Source of the DNA: Devosia sp. FKR38
GTDB lineage: Bacteria; Pseudomonadota; Alphaproteobacteria; Rhizobiales; Devosiaceae
DNA: 64,000 nucleotides
Direction of reading: 5' to 3'
NCBI RefSeq assembly: GCF_005222805.1
Contig: NZ_STGC01000005.1
Span: 2,623,256 to 2,687,255 of the forward strand
Part shown: in pieces, positions 1 through 10,704 of the stretch
Numbering within the stretch: the first letter of the stretch is position 1
How the letters are laid out: the number at the start of each line of letters is the position of its first letter
Notes under the pieces: generated by a model
The model's database searches: none
What the model was told of the DNA's origin: nothing
Seen by the model: the letters and a program-made list of their open reading frames with translations, nothing else
Translations under genes and position numbers: made by a program

Positions 1-794
1 ACGCCGATATCGCGCATGCCGCCCGCGTCGGAGCCCGAATGCACGCCCGTCAGCGCAAAGCAGGGCACTTCGAGCCCGCGCGCCAGCCGGCTGAGGTATT
101 TTTCCTTCTGCTCATGCGTGCCGTATTTTTCCAGCAGCTCGCCCGGCCCGAGCGAATTGGGCACCATCACCGTGATGCCTGCCGCCACCGAGCGGCTGGC
201 GATCTTGGACACGATCATCGACTGCGCCTGCGCCGAGAAGCCAAGCCCACCATGCTCCTTGGCAATCAGCATGCCCAGGAAGCCTTCGTCCTTGAGATAC
301 TGCCAGAGCGCGGGCGACAGGTCGGCGCGATTGTTGCGGATGTCCCAGTCGTCGATCATCTTGCAGGCGGTTTCGGTCTGATTGTCCAGGAACGCCTGCT
401 CGGCTGCCGTCAGCGTCAGCGGCCGGATGGCGCTGAGCTTGCTCCAGTCGGGCCGGCCGGAAAACAGCTCGGCATCCCAGCCCACCGTACCGGCATCGAG
501 CGCTTCCTGCTCGGTGCGGCTCACCTTGGGCAGGATGGATTTGACCGCGCCATAGACCGGGGTGATCAGCACGGGCATGCGGATCGCCTTGACGCTCAGC
601 GCCAGAAGGATCAGCCCCGGCAGCAGTGCCAGCACCAGCCCGACCCCGCCGCCAAAGGCAAAGCCGGCGCTGAGGTCGATGCGGCTGAGCAGCCCGATGG
701 CCAGCGCGCCCAGGCCCCAGTGCCACATCGGGCTTTCGCGCATGGCCAGCACGGCGAAAACGACCAGACCGAAAATGATAGTGGCAAAGATCAC
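1..794 (-). CDS. fadE: Acyl-CoA dehydrogenase FadE, N-terminal part (cut by the window edge)
   Basis: The minus-strand frame is open from a GTG at 794 to the window start, about 264 codons. It begins with hydrophobic segments (residues about 1-20, and a Gly/Leu-rich stretch near 35-65). A dehydrogenase N-terminal domain follows, with motifs such as DEGFLGMLIAKEHGGLGFS and CFALTGVHSGSDAGG. This is the architecture of the long FadE family (about 800 residues, membrane-attached, first oxidation step of beta-oxidation), not of the short soluble enzymes. A GGGGAGGG box just upstream supports the GTG start. The catalytic glutamate and C-terminal domain lie outside the window. It is divergent from fadD and shares a regulatory region with it. 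Confidence 0.88.
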   Translation of the reverse strand, partial: MIFATIIFGLVVFAVLAMRESPMWHWGLGALAIGLLSRIDLSAGFAFGGGVGLVLALLPGLILLALSVKAIRMPVLITPVYGAVKSILPKVSRTEQEALDAGTVGWDAELFSGRPDWSKLSAIRPLTLTAAEQAFLDNQTETACKMIDDWDIRNNRADLSPALWQYLKDEGFLGMLIAKEHGGLGFSAQAQSMIVSKIASRSVAAGITVMVPNSLGPGELLEKYGTHEQKEKYLSRLARGLEVPCFALTGVHSGSDAGGMRDIG

Positions 795-945
795 AGCATG
801 CCCTCCCCTGGGCTGCCGCGCGTGATGCGGGCAGCGCAATCCCTGAACGTCAGACCGGTCGCCGAATCGTTCGGCCTGTCTTTGGGTCAGCCGCGCCGGG
901 ATGATAGCGCGACGGGCCCTGATTGTTGAGGTCAGTTTAGCAAGG

Positions 946-961
946 TTTACCTATACGTCAA
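946..961. promoter_or_regulatory. Candidate MerR-type (LiuR-like) operator, fadE side
   Basis: TTTACCTATACGTCAA matches 12 of 16 positions of the palindrome TTTACGTTAACGTAAA. It lies between the divergent fadE and fadD, nearer fadE. A better copy lies at 1053-1068. The likely ligand is the MerR protein encoded right after fadD; that link is inference. Confidence 0.45.
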
Positions 962-1052
962 CCAGTGCGCGTAAACGTCCACACGCCGACTCCGGTTGCA
1001 ACGGCCTCCCCCGTCCCTGCCCCGGCCCCGGTTCATAATTCCGGACAACGGT

Positions 1053-1068
1053 TTGACGTTAACGTAAG
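1053..1068. promoter_or_regulatory. Candidate MerR-type (LiuR-like) operator, fadD side
   Basis: TTGACGTTAACGTAAG contains the perfect palindrome ACGTTAACGT and matches 14 of 16 positions of TTTACGTTAACGTAAA. From memory, palindromes of this type are reported for LiuR-type MerR regulators of fatty-acid and branched-chain amino-acid degradation. The site lies 65 bases upstream of the fadD start. The rest of the 339-base gap (795-1133) shows nothing else I can name. Confidence 0.55.
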
Positions 1069-1133
1069 CTCGTGAAATATTCGTCACACAAGGGCATCAG
1101 CCCGCCGCCGCAACACCGGCACCCGGAGGAACC

Positions 1134-2846
1134 ATGGCCAAACCGACCACCACCGCTTCACACCCCCGCCCCTGGATCGCCAACTATCCCGATGGCGTCA
1201 GCTGGGATGTCGAGCTCGACCTGCGTCCGGTCCATGAACAGGTGCTCGCCGCCTGCGCCAAGAACCCCTTCGCCACCGCGCTCGATTTCCTGGGCGGCAC
1301 CACCTCCTTTGGCGAATTGGCCGAAAAGATCATTGCGTTCGCCGGTGCGCTGCAGCGTCAGTTCGGCGTGACCAAGGGCAGCCGCGTGGCGCTCATGCTG
1401 CCCAATACGCCCTTTTACCCAATCGCCTATTACGCCGTCCTCCGCGCCGGCGGCACGGTGGTCAACTGCAATCCGCTCTATACGGTGCACGAGCTCAGCC
1501 ACATCACCGCCAGCGCCGGCGCCGACATCATGGTGACGCTCGATCTGCAGCAGATCTTTGAAAAAGCCGAGAAGCTCGTCCAGGCCGGCCACGTCAAATC
1601 GCTGATCGTCTGCCACTTCCCGGACGCGCTGCCGCTGGTCAAGAAACTGCTGTTCACGGTGGCCAAGCGCAAGGATCTGGCCCGGCTGAACAAGTCGCCG
1701 GTCGCCGCCAGCATCACCCATTTCCATGACATGGTGACCCGCGGGCAGCCGCCGGCTGCTGTGGTGATCGATCCGGAAAACGACATCGCCGTGCAGCAAT
1801 ATACCGGCGGCACCACCGGCCTGCCCAAGGGCGCCCTGCTCACCCACGCCAATATCGCGGCCAATATGAGCCAGATCGACAAATGGGGTGATGGCGTCTT
1901 CTATCCGCCCAGCAAGGTCGTGGCTGTGCTGCCGTTTTTTCACATCTTCGCCATGACGGTCTGCATGAACGTGCCGCTGTGCAATGGCGCCCAGGTGGTC
2001 ATGCTGCCGCGCTTCGAGCTCAAGGCCCTGCTCAACCTGTTGGCCCGCACCCGGGCCAATGTCATGCCGGCCGTGCCCACCCTGCTCAATGCCCTGGCCC
2101 GCTCTGACGCAGCCGATCCCCAAAAGCTCGCCAGCCTAGAGGTCGTCATCTCTGGCGGCGCCGCGCTTTCCAACGAAATCCGCGCCGCTTTCGGCGCCAA
2201 GTCCAAGGCGATCCTGGCCGAAGGCTATGGCCTCACGGAAGCCTCCCCCGTGGTCTGCTGCGCCGCCCTGCGCAAGATCAGCAAGCCCATGTCCATCGGC
2301 ATGCCGCTCCCCGGCACCGATGTCCGCTTTGTCAATGTCGAGACCAGCCAGGTGCTGGGCATCGGCGAGGACGGCGAGCTGCAGGTGCGCGGCGGCCAGG
2401 TCATGGCCGGCTATTTCAACGATGAGAAGGCCACCCAGGACGCCTTCATGGACGGCTGGCTGCGCACCGGCGACATCGGTCATGTTGATGAGGACGGCTA
2501 TGTCTTCATTGTCGATCGCCTCAAGGACCTCATCATCTGCTCAGGCTTCAATGTCTATCCGCGCACCATCGAGGAAGCGCTGATGGCCCATCCCGCCGTC
2601 GAGGAGGTTACCGTCATCGGCGTGCCCGACGACTATCGCGGCGAAGCCCCCGTCGCCTATATCAAGCTCCAGGCCGGCCAGAGCACCAGCGACGCCGAGC
2701 TCAAGACCTTCCTGGCCGAGCGCCTGAACAAGATCGAAATGCCCCGCGAGATCATCTTCAAGGACGCCTTGCCCAAGACGCTGATCGGCAAGCTCTCCAA
2801 GAAGGAGCTGCGCGAGGAATATGCCCAGTCAAAGGCCAGCAAGTGA
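1134..2846 (+). CDS. fadD: Long-chain fatty acid-CoA ligase
   Basis: This 570-residue adenylate-forming enzyme activates fatty acids to acyl-CoA with ATP, feeding the beta-oxidation enzyme encoded divergently (fadE). Visible motifs are the P-loop-like YTGGTTGLPKGA, GYGLTEASP, the ATP-binding GWLRTGDIGHVDEDGY, the hinge/linker RLKDLIICSGFNVYPR, and a C-terminal PKTLIGKLSKKEL carrying the catalytic lysine. Length and motif order are those of FadD. A GGAGG box lies 5 bases before the ATG. The stop overlaps the start of the following merR gene (GTGA), so the two are translationally coupled. Confidence 0.93.
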   Translation: MAKPTTTASHPRPWIANYPDGVSWDVELDLRPVHEQVLAACAKNPFATALDFLGGTTSFGELAEKIIAFAGALQRQFGVTKGSRVALMLPNTPFYPIAYYAVLRAGGTVVNCNPLYTVHELSHITASAGADIMVTLDLQQIFEKAEKLVQAGHVKSLIVCHFPDALPLVKKLLFTVAKRKDLARLNKSPVAASITHFHDMVTRGQPPAAVVIDPENDIAVQQYTGGTTGLPKGALLTHANIAANMSQIDKWGDGVFYPPSKVVAVLPFFHIFAMTVCMNVPLCNGAQVVMLPRFELKALLNLLARTRANVMPAVPTLLNALARSDAADPQKLASLEVVISGGAALSNEIRAAFGAKSKAILAEGYGLTEASPVVCCAALRKISKPMSIGMPLPGTDVRFVNVETSQVLGIGEDGELQVRGGQVMAGYFNDEKATQDAFMDGWLRTGDIGHVDEDGYVFIVDRLKDLIICSGFNVYPRTIEEALMAHPAVEEVTVIGVPDDYRGEAPVAYIKLQAGQSTSDAELKTFLAERLNKIEMPREIIFKDALPKTLIGKLSKKELREEYAQSKASK

Positions 2847-3250
2847 CCCGCCAGCATACCGAAAACCAGGACCTGTTCGCCATCGCCGACCTCGCCAAGG
2901 AGTTCGGCATTTCCACCCGCGCCATTCGCTTCTATGAAGCCAAGGGCCTGCTGTCGCCCGAGCGCGTCGGCGCCACCCGCGTCTTCCGCCGCCGCGACCG
3001 CGCCCGGCTGATCCTGATCCTGCGCGGCAAGCGCCTGGGCTTTTCCCTGCGCGATATCTCGGACTATCTCAGCCTCTATGACGCCGACCGCAGCCAGCAG
3101 GTCCATCTGCTGGTCGGCAAGGTCGAGGAGCGCCTGGCCTCGCTGGAACGCCAGCGCGATGACCTCGAAACCACCATTGCCGAATTGCGCGAAATCCGCG
3201 AACTGGCCGTCGCCCCGCCGACCCGCAGCCGCAGCCAAGCGGCGGGTTGA
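2843..3250 (+). CDS. MerR-family regulator, LiuR-like
   Basis: This 135-residue protein has an N-terminal MerR winged-helix domain (IADLAKEFGISTRAIRFYEAKGLLSP, continuing into an FRRRD motif) and a C-terminal dimerisation coiled coil (residues about 85-120). It contains no cysteines, which argues against a metal- or redox-sensing MerR and fits the acyl-CoA-type LiuR group. It starts with GTG overlapping the fadD stop by four bases. Its place in the fadD operon and the TTTACGT-type palindromes before fadE/fadD suggest local autoregulation of fatty-acid catabolism. The effector is not visible from sequence. Confidence 0.82.
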   Translation: MTRQHTENQDLFAIADLAKEFGISTRAIRFYEAKGLLSPERVGATRVFRRRDRARLILILRGKRLGFSLRDISDYLSLYDADRSQQVHLLVGKVEERLASLERQRDDLETTIAELREIRELAVAPPTRSRSQAAG

Positions 3251-3252
3251 TA

Positions 3253-3549
3253 TCAGGAACGCTTGCCGCGTGGCTTGCTGATATTGGTCATCAGGTCAGG
3301 CTTTTTCGGCTTGACCCAGCCCTTGGGCGGCTGCCGCACCGGCACCTGCGTGCCCAGCCCCATCGCCCCCGGCGGCGGCTGACTCACCGTCACCGTGTCG
3401 GGGTCGCCCGGCTTGAGCGGCCCCTCGCCGCGGATCGCCGCAATCTGGTTGCGCAGCGCCGTCGCCGTCTCGAAATCCATCGCCTCGGCCGCTTCCGTCA
3501 TCTGCCGCGTCAGCGCCACCAGCTTCTCATGAATGGATCGTGATGACAT
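3253..3549 (-). CDS. Small UVR (UvrB/UvrC) motif protein
   Basis: This 98-residue protein starts at the ATG at 3549. Its N-terminal half forms a UVR-type helical hairpin (KLVALTRQMTEAAEAMDFETA followed by LRNQI). In UvrB and UvrC this motif mediates protein-protein contact. The C-terminal half is Pro/Lys-rich and probably disordered. No nuclease or helicase domain is present, so it is at most an adaptor. It lies 60 bases downstream of the DNA ligase gene on the same strand and ends two bases from the convergent merR gene. A role with the ligase is inference from position only. Confidence 0.7.
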   Translation of the reverse strand: MSSRSIHEKLVALTRQMTEAAEAMDFETATALRNQIAAIRGEGPLKPGDPDTVTVSQPPPGAMGLGTQVPVRQPPKGWVKPKKPDLMTNISKPRGKRS

Positions 3550-3609
3550 TGCTTGTGATCTCCCAACACCCATGGCGTCGTTCCGGCGGCGCAGAGCGAC
3601 AGCGCCACT

Positions 3610-5190
3610 CTAGTCCGACCCTGCCCCGACAAACACCATCATATCCTCAAGCGTGCCGGCCTCGCGCGCCGGCTTGTCCCAGCGGATGCGATTGATACGC
3701 GGAAAGCGCAGCGCCACGCCCGATTTGTGCCGCGTGCTCAGCTGCGCTGAGTCAAACGCCACCTCGAACACCAACTCCTTGCTGACCTCGCGCACCGGTC
3801 CGAAGCTGCCCGTAGTGTGGCTGCGGATCCAGCTGTCGAGCTGCTTGAGCTCTTCATCGGTGAAGCCGAAATAGGCCTTGCCGATCGGCACAATCTCATT
3901 GCCCTTCCACACCCCGAATGTGTAGTCCGAATAATAGGAACTGCGCTTGCCATGGCCGCGCTGGGCATACATCAGCACGGCATCGACCACATTGGGATCG
4001 CGCTTCCACTTGAACCAATAGCCCTTGGGCCGCCCCGGCACATAGGGCGATGATCGCAGCTTGATCATCACCCCCTCGTGGCCATGCTCGTCCGCGCCCT
4101 GTCGCCGCAGCGCCGCCAGCGCCGCCCAATCTTTGAAGTTCAGCACCTCCGACACATCCAGCCGGCTCTGCGGATTGGCCGCGAACCAGGCTTCGAGCCG
4201 CGCCCGCCGCGCCGTCCAGTCCAGCGTGCGGATATCCTCGCTGCCATCAAACAGCATGTCATAGACCCGGATGAACGCCGGGCTGTCGCGCAGATGCGCC
4301 GGCGTAGCGGTCTTGCGATTGAGCCGCTGCTGCAGATCGTTGAAACTGGCCGCGGCGAACTCCCGCCCCACCAGCAACTCGCCATCCAGCACGGCCCGGC
4401 CGCTGACATTGTCGATGATGTCAGGAAACGCAGCAGCGATATCATCGCCCGTGCGCGAGAACAGCGAGACCCTCGCGCCGTCGATGGCCAGTTGCACCCG
4501 GATGCCGTCCCATTTCCACTCCGCCGCGAAGTCACAGGGCGCGAGGCGTTCGAAATCCTTGTCCTCGATGGGGTTGGACAGCATCAGCGGATGGAAGCGC
4601 GCCGACTGGTCGATGTCCGGCCGCCCCGCCCGCCCCTCAAGCCAGGCGAACAGCGGGTCATAGGGCACGCTCAGCCCATGCCACACCTCTTCGATGGCCT
4701 GCAGCTCCACCCCGCTCATCTCGGCCAGCGCCGTCTTGGCCAGCCGCGCCGAGACGCCGATGCGCAGCGCGCCGGTGGTCAGCTTCACCAGCGCCCAGCG
4801 CTCATTGATTTCGGCCCGCGTCAACAGTCCGGCGATCACGCCGGGCATTTCGCGTCGCGAGGTGGTGTTGAACAACTCGACCAGTTCGCTCAGCGTGGGC
4901 AGCTCGCCGCCGCTGGCATGATGCGGCCAGATCAGCGCGATGGTCTCGCCCAGATCGCCCACATAGTCATAGCTCATGGCAAACAGCGCCGGGTCCACCT
5001 CGGCCAGCACCACCTCCTTGAGCAGCGCCGGCTTCACATTGGCAATGCTCAACGTCCCCGTCAGCACGGCCAGCGCATAGCCGCGGTCGGGGTCCGGCAC
5101 CTCGCGGAAATAACGCGTCAGCGCCGCCAGCTTGCGCGTCCGCGATGGCGTCAGCGCCAGCAGTTCCAGCAATTGGGCAAAGTGCTTCAT
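3610..5190 (-). CDS. ATP-dependent DNA ligase of the ligase-associated DNA-damage-response cluster
   Basis: This 526-residue ligase has the adenylation motif EWKWDGIRVQL with the nucleotidyl lysine, SRTGDDI (motif Ia/III region) and C-terminal FKWKRDPNVVDAVLMYAQRG (motifs IV-V). The N-terminal domain resembles archaeal/eukaryotic type I ligases. Such bacterial proteins are annotated as cisplatin damage response ligases. The start overlaps the stop of the upstream exonuclease (ATGA), so the pair is coupled. The usual partners, an Lhr-type helicase and PdeM phosphoesterase, are not adjacent. It would seal nicks during DNA repair in the cytoplasm. Confidence 0.9.
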   Translation of the reverse strand: MKHFAQLLELLALTPSRTRKLAALTRYFREVPDPDRGYALAVLTGTLSIANVKPALLKEVVLAEVDPALFAMSYDYVGDLGETIALIWPHHASGGELPTLSELVELFNTTSRREMPGVIAGLLTRAEINERWALVKLTTGALRIGVSARLAKTALAEMSGVELQAIEEVWHGLSVPYDPLFAWLEGRAGRPDIDQSARFHPLMLSNPIEDKDFERLAPCDFAAEWKWDGIRVQLAIDGARVSLFSRTGDDIAAAFPDIIDNVSGRAVLDGELLVGREFAAASFNDLQQRLNRKTATPAHLRDSPAFIRVYDMLFDGSEDIRTLDWTARRARLEAWFAANPQSRLDVSEVLNFKDWAALAALRRQGADEHGHEGVMIKLRSSPYVPGRPKGYWFKWKRDPNVVDAVLMYAQRGHGKRSSYYSDYTFGVWKGNEIVPIGKAYFGFTDEELKQLDSWIRSHTTGSFGPVREVSKELVFEVAFDSAQLSTRHKSGVALRFPRINRIRWDKPAREAGTLEDMMVFVGAGSD

Positions 5191-6194
5191 GCCGCCTCGC
5201 CCTCACTGCCCTCATCGGCAAAGCCCTGGATATCGAGCGGCTCGGCCGCCAGCCCCTGGCTGCGACACCAATGCACCAGCCCGTCCTCGCGCCCATGCGT
5301 CACCCAGACGGTTTCAGCGCCGGTCTCGCTTATGGTCTGCTGCAACTCGCCCCAGTCGCAATGGTCCGAAATCACCAGCGGCAATTCCACCAGCGCTTGG
5401 CGGGCCCGCTGCTTGACGCTCATCCAGCCTGAGGCCTGGCAGACCACCGGGTCCGGGAAGCGCCGGCTCCAGCGGTCGCGGATCGCCGAAGGTGGCGCAA
5501 TGACAATGGCCCCCGCCAGTTCAGCCTTGGGCACATCGAGCGCCGGCCGCAAATCGCCCAGCGCCACGCCCCGCTCTTCGTAGAGCGCGCACAGCGCTGG
5601 CATGGCGCCATGCAGATAGATCGGCGCCTCATAGCCGGCATCGCGCAACAGCGCGATCACCCGCTGCGCCTTGCCCAGGGCATAGCAGCCCACCAGATGC
5701 GACCGATCCGGCTGATCGACCACCGATTGCAGCAGCCGCCCGATTTCGACGCGGGGATGCGGATGCTGAAACACCGGCAGCCCGAACGTGGCTTCAGTGA
5801 CCAGCAGGTCGCAGGCCACCAGTTCATAGGGCTGCGACGTCCGGTCGGCCAGGCGCTTGTAGTCCCCCGTCACCACCACGCGCTGGCCGCCCTGTTCGAT
5901 CAGCACCTGCGCCGAGCCCAGGATATGCCCGGCCGGAAACAGCGTGATTGTCACATCGTCGATGCGCAGCGGTACGCCGAAATCCAGCGGCTCGAAGCGC
6001 CCGGCGCAATCGGCACCATAGCGCGTCTGCATGATGGCAATGGTGTCGGGCGTCGCCAGCACGGCGCCATGCCCGCTGCGCGCGTGATCGGCATGGCCAT
6101 GGGTAATGATCGCCCGCTCGCGCGGCACGGATGGATCGATATAGGCGTCAATCGCCCTTAGATGCAGATTGCGGTCGAGGATGGGTGTGGCCAT
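5187..6194 (-). CDS. Ligase-associated DNA exonuclease (metallo-beta-lactamase fold)
   Basis: This 335-residue protein has the MBL-fold metal motif ITHGHADHARSG near residue 30, then FPAGHILGSAQVLIE and VVTGDYK, typical of the beta-CASP/Artemis-SNM1 group. Near the C-terminus a conserved DHCDWGEL precedes VWVTHGRE. The family is an end-processing exonuclease encoded with an ATP-dependent ligase. It is the first gene of a two-gene operon and its stop overlaps the ligase start by four bases. The 265 bases upstream (6195-6459) show no gene or clear signal. Confidence 0.9.
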   Translation of the reverse strand: MATPILDRNLHLRAIDAYIDPSVPRERAIITHGHADHARSGHGAVLATPDTIAIMQTRYGADCAGRFEPLDFGVPLRIDDVTITLFPAGHILGSAQVLIEQGGQRVVVTGDYKRLADRTSQPYELVACDLLVTEATFGLPVFQHPHPRVEIGRLLQSVVDQPDRSHLVGCYALGKAQRVIALLRDAGYEAPIYLHGAMPALCALYEERGVALGDLRPALDVPKAELAGAIVIAPPSAIRDRWSRRFPDPVVCQASGWMSVKQRARQALVELPLVISDHCDWGELQQTISETGAETVWVTHGREDGLVHWCRSQGLAAEPLDIQGFADEGSEGEAA

Positions 6195-6459
6195 GACGAT
6201 CCTTCAACGCAGCGCGGCGGATGGCAGTTCACACTAGAGCATCACCTGCCGGCTTGTGTCAGCAGACGTGCCAGAGCGCCGCCTGTGATGCGGTCTATGG
6301 CAAGTAATGGCGGCGAGGCCGTGGCCCCAGTTGGACATGACCAGAAAGAGCAGCCTCAGCCGCACCGCCACGCCGGGTTTCCCCGCGCGGTGAGGGCGAC
6401 GCGCCGCCGCCCATCAAACCCATTTTGGCTACCACGGCACCAGCCAGAGGCAGTCTCGC

Positions 6460-9369
<2,910 letters not shown>

Positions 9370-9459
9370 GAGATGACTCGGCAGGTTTTCGTGTTGCCCC
9401 TAACCTAGGCAGCCCGGGGTCGATCCGCTAGGGGCGTCACGACGGGGTGACAAGGACTA

Positions 9460-9726
9460 TCACCTGCCGTCCTTATCCATCTCTATCACCGTGCCGACGG
9501 CTTTCACAAAGGCCCAAGCACAGAACGAGCAGAGGGCAAGCCAAAATGCCATAGCCAAATAGAAACCGATGGCGTTGGTCGTGCGCTCGACGAAATGCGC
9601 CCCCTTGATCGGTAGGCGCACCACACCTGAAACCCAGCCATGGTAGAACATCCCAACAAACAGGGCCGACAGCAACAGAGTGCCAACAACCCGTAGGACG
9701 GCGGCTTCCTTTGGATCTAGTTTCAA
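9460..9726 (-). CDS. Small two-helix membrane protein, function unknown
   Basis: This 88-residue protein has two predicted membrane helices (about residues 11-31 and 52-74) separated by a basic loop, plus a short charged tail. I do not recognise a family. The gene begins three bases after the stop of the aldo/keto reductase gene, so it is probably the last gene of that transcript. Its base composition looks less GC-rich than its neighbours and the codon choice less biased, which may indicate a recently acquired or weakly expressed gene. Confidence 0.6.
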   Translation of the reverse strand: MKLDPKEAAVLRVVGTLLLSALFVGMFYHGWVSGVVRLPIKGAHFVERTTNAIGFYLAMAFWLALCSFCAWAFVKAVGTVIEMDKDGR

Positions 9727-9729
9727 CCC

Positions 9730-10704
9730 TCACACCCCGCCGCGGATTTCCGGCTTGACGCTCTTCTCATACCATTCGCCCAGCTGCCCCATCAGTGCCG
9801 GGAAGAGGCTCTTCTGTTCGCTCGCCGCGACATTGTCGGCCAGCTGCTCGGGCTTGCTGACCCCGGCGATGACTGTGCTCACCTGCGGATGGTCCAGGAT
9901 CCAGCGCAGCGCGAACTGGCTCATCGGCAGCGCTTGTGGCGCCAGCCCCTTGAGCTCGGCCACCAGCTCGATGCCGCGGGCGAACGGCAGGCCCGAAAAG
10001 GTCTCGCCCACTGAGAATGCCTGGCCGTCGGCATTGTAATTGCGGTGGTCGGTGGCGGCAAAGCGCGTGTCCTTGTCGAACTTGCCGCTGAGCAAGCCGC
10101 TGGCCAGCGGCAGCCGCACGATAATGCCCACATCGCGCTCCGCCGCCTTGGGCAACAGTTCGGTGGCCGCATCCTGGCGCAGCAGGTTGAAGATGATCTG
10201 CAGCGTCGCGCAGCCGGGCTGTTCGAGGCAGATGAGCCCTTCCTCAATGGTCTCGACGCTGGCGCCCCAGTGCCGCACCAGCCCCTCGGCCTTGAGCTCA
10301 TCCATCCAGCCGAACACCGCGCCATCGCGCAACACTGCCGTGGGCACGCAATGCAGCTGCGCCAGGTCGAGCGTCGCGACGCCCAGCCGCTTGGCCGAGC
10401 CCTCAAGGCTGGCGCGCAGCCCGGCCTTGCTGAAATTATTGGGAAACAGCCCGCCGCCGCGCCCCAGCTTGGTGGCCACATGCACGCCCGGCCCCTTGGC
10501 ATGGCTGCCGATGCGGCTTTCGCTCAGCCCGCCACCATAGACGTCGGCCGTATCCCAGAAGCTGACGCCGGCCGCATTGGCGGCGTCCAGGATCGCCCCT
10601 GCCGTCTCGTCGCCCACCGGCCCGAAATCGCCGCCCAGCTGCCAGCAGCCCAGCCCGATTTCGCTGACGCTATAGCCCGTCTTGCCCAATCGCCGCGTTT
10701 TCAT
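9730..10704 (-). CDS. Aldo/keto reductase
   Basis: This 324-residue NADPH-dependent oxidoreductase uses a TIM-barrel fold. The start MKTRRLGKTGYSVSEIGLG is characteristic, so I chose the ATG at 10704 over an upstream one. The catalytic tetrad is visible: Asp and Tyr in FWDTADVYGGG, Lys in HVATKLGRGGG, His in LAQLHCVP. The C-terminal QFALRWILDHPQVSTVIAGVSKPEQL is the cofactor-binding signature. It overlaps the 3' end of the upstream ABC transporter gene by 35 bases. The substrate cannot be told. Confidence 0.9.
   Translation of the reverse strand: MKTRRLGKTGYSVSEIGLGCWQLGGDFGPVGDETAGAILDAANAAGVSFWDTADVYGGGLSESRIGSHAKGPGVHVATKLGRGGGLFPNNFSKAGLRASLEGSAKRLGVATLDLAQLHCVPTAVLRDGAVFGWMDELKAEGLVRHWGASVETIEEGLICLEQPGCATLQIIFNLLRQDAATELLPKAAERDVGIIVRLPLASGLLSGKFDKDTRFAATDHRNYNADGQAFSVGETFSGLPFARGIELVAELKGLAPQALPMSQFALRWILDHPQVSTVIAGVSKPEQLADNVAASEQKSLFPALMGQLGEWYEKSVKPEIRGGV

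Noticed and set aside
4078-5583. A 501-codon plus-strand frame opposite the DNA ligase gene
   Set aside because: It is rich in Arg, His and Gln and is antisense to a ligase with clear motifs.
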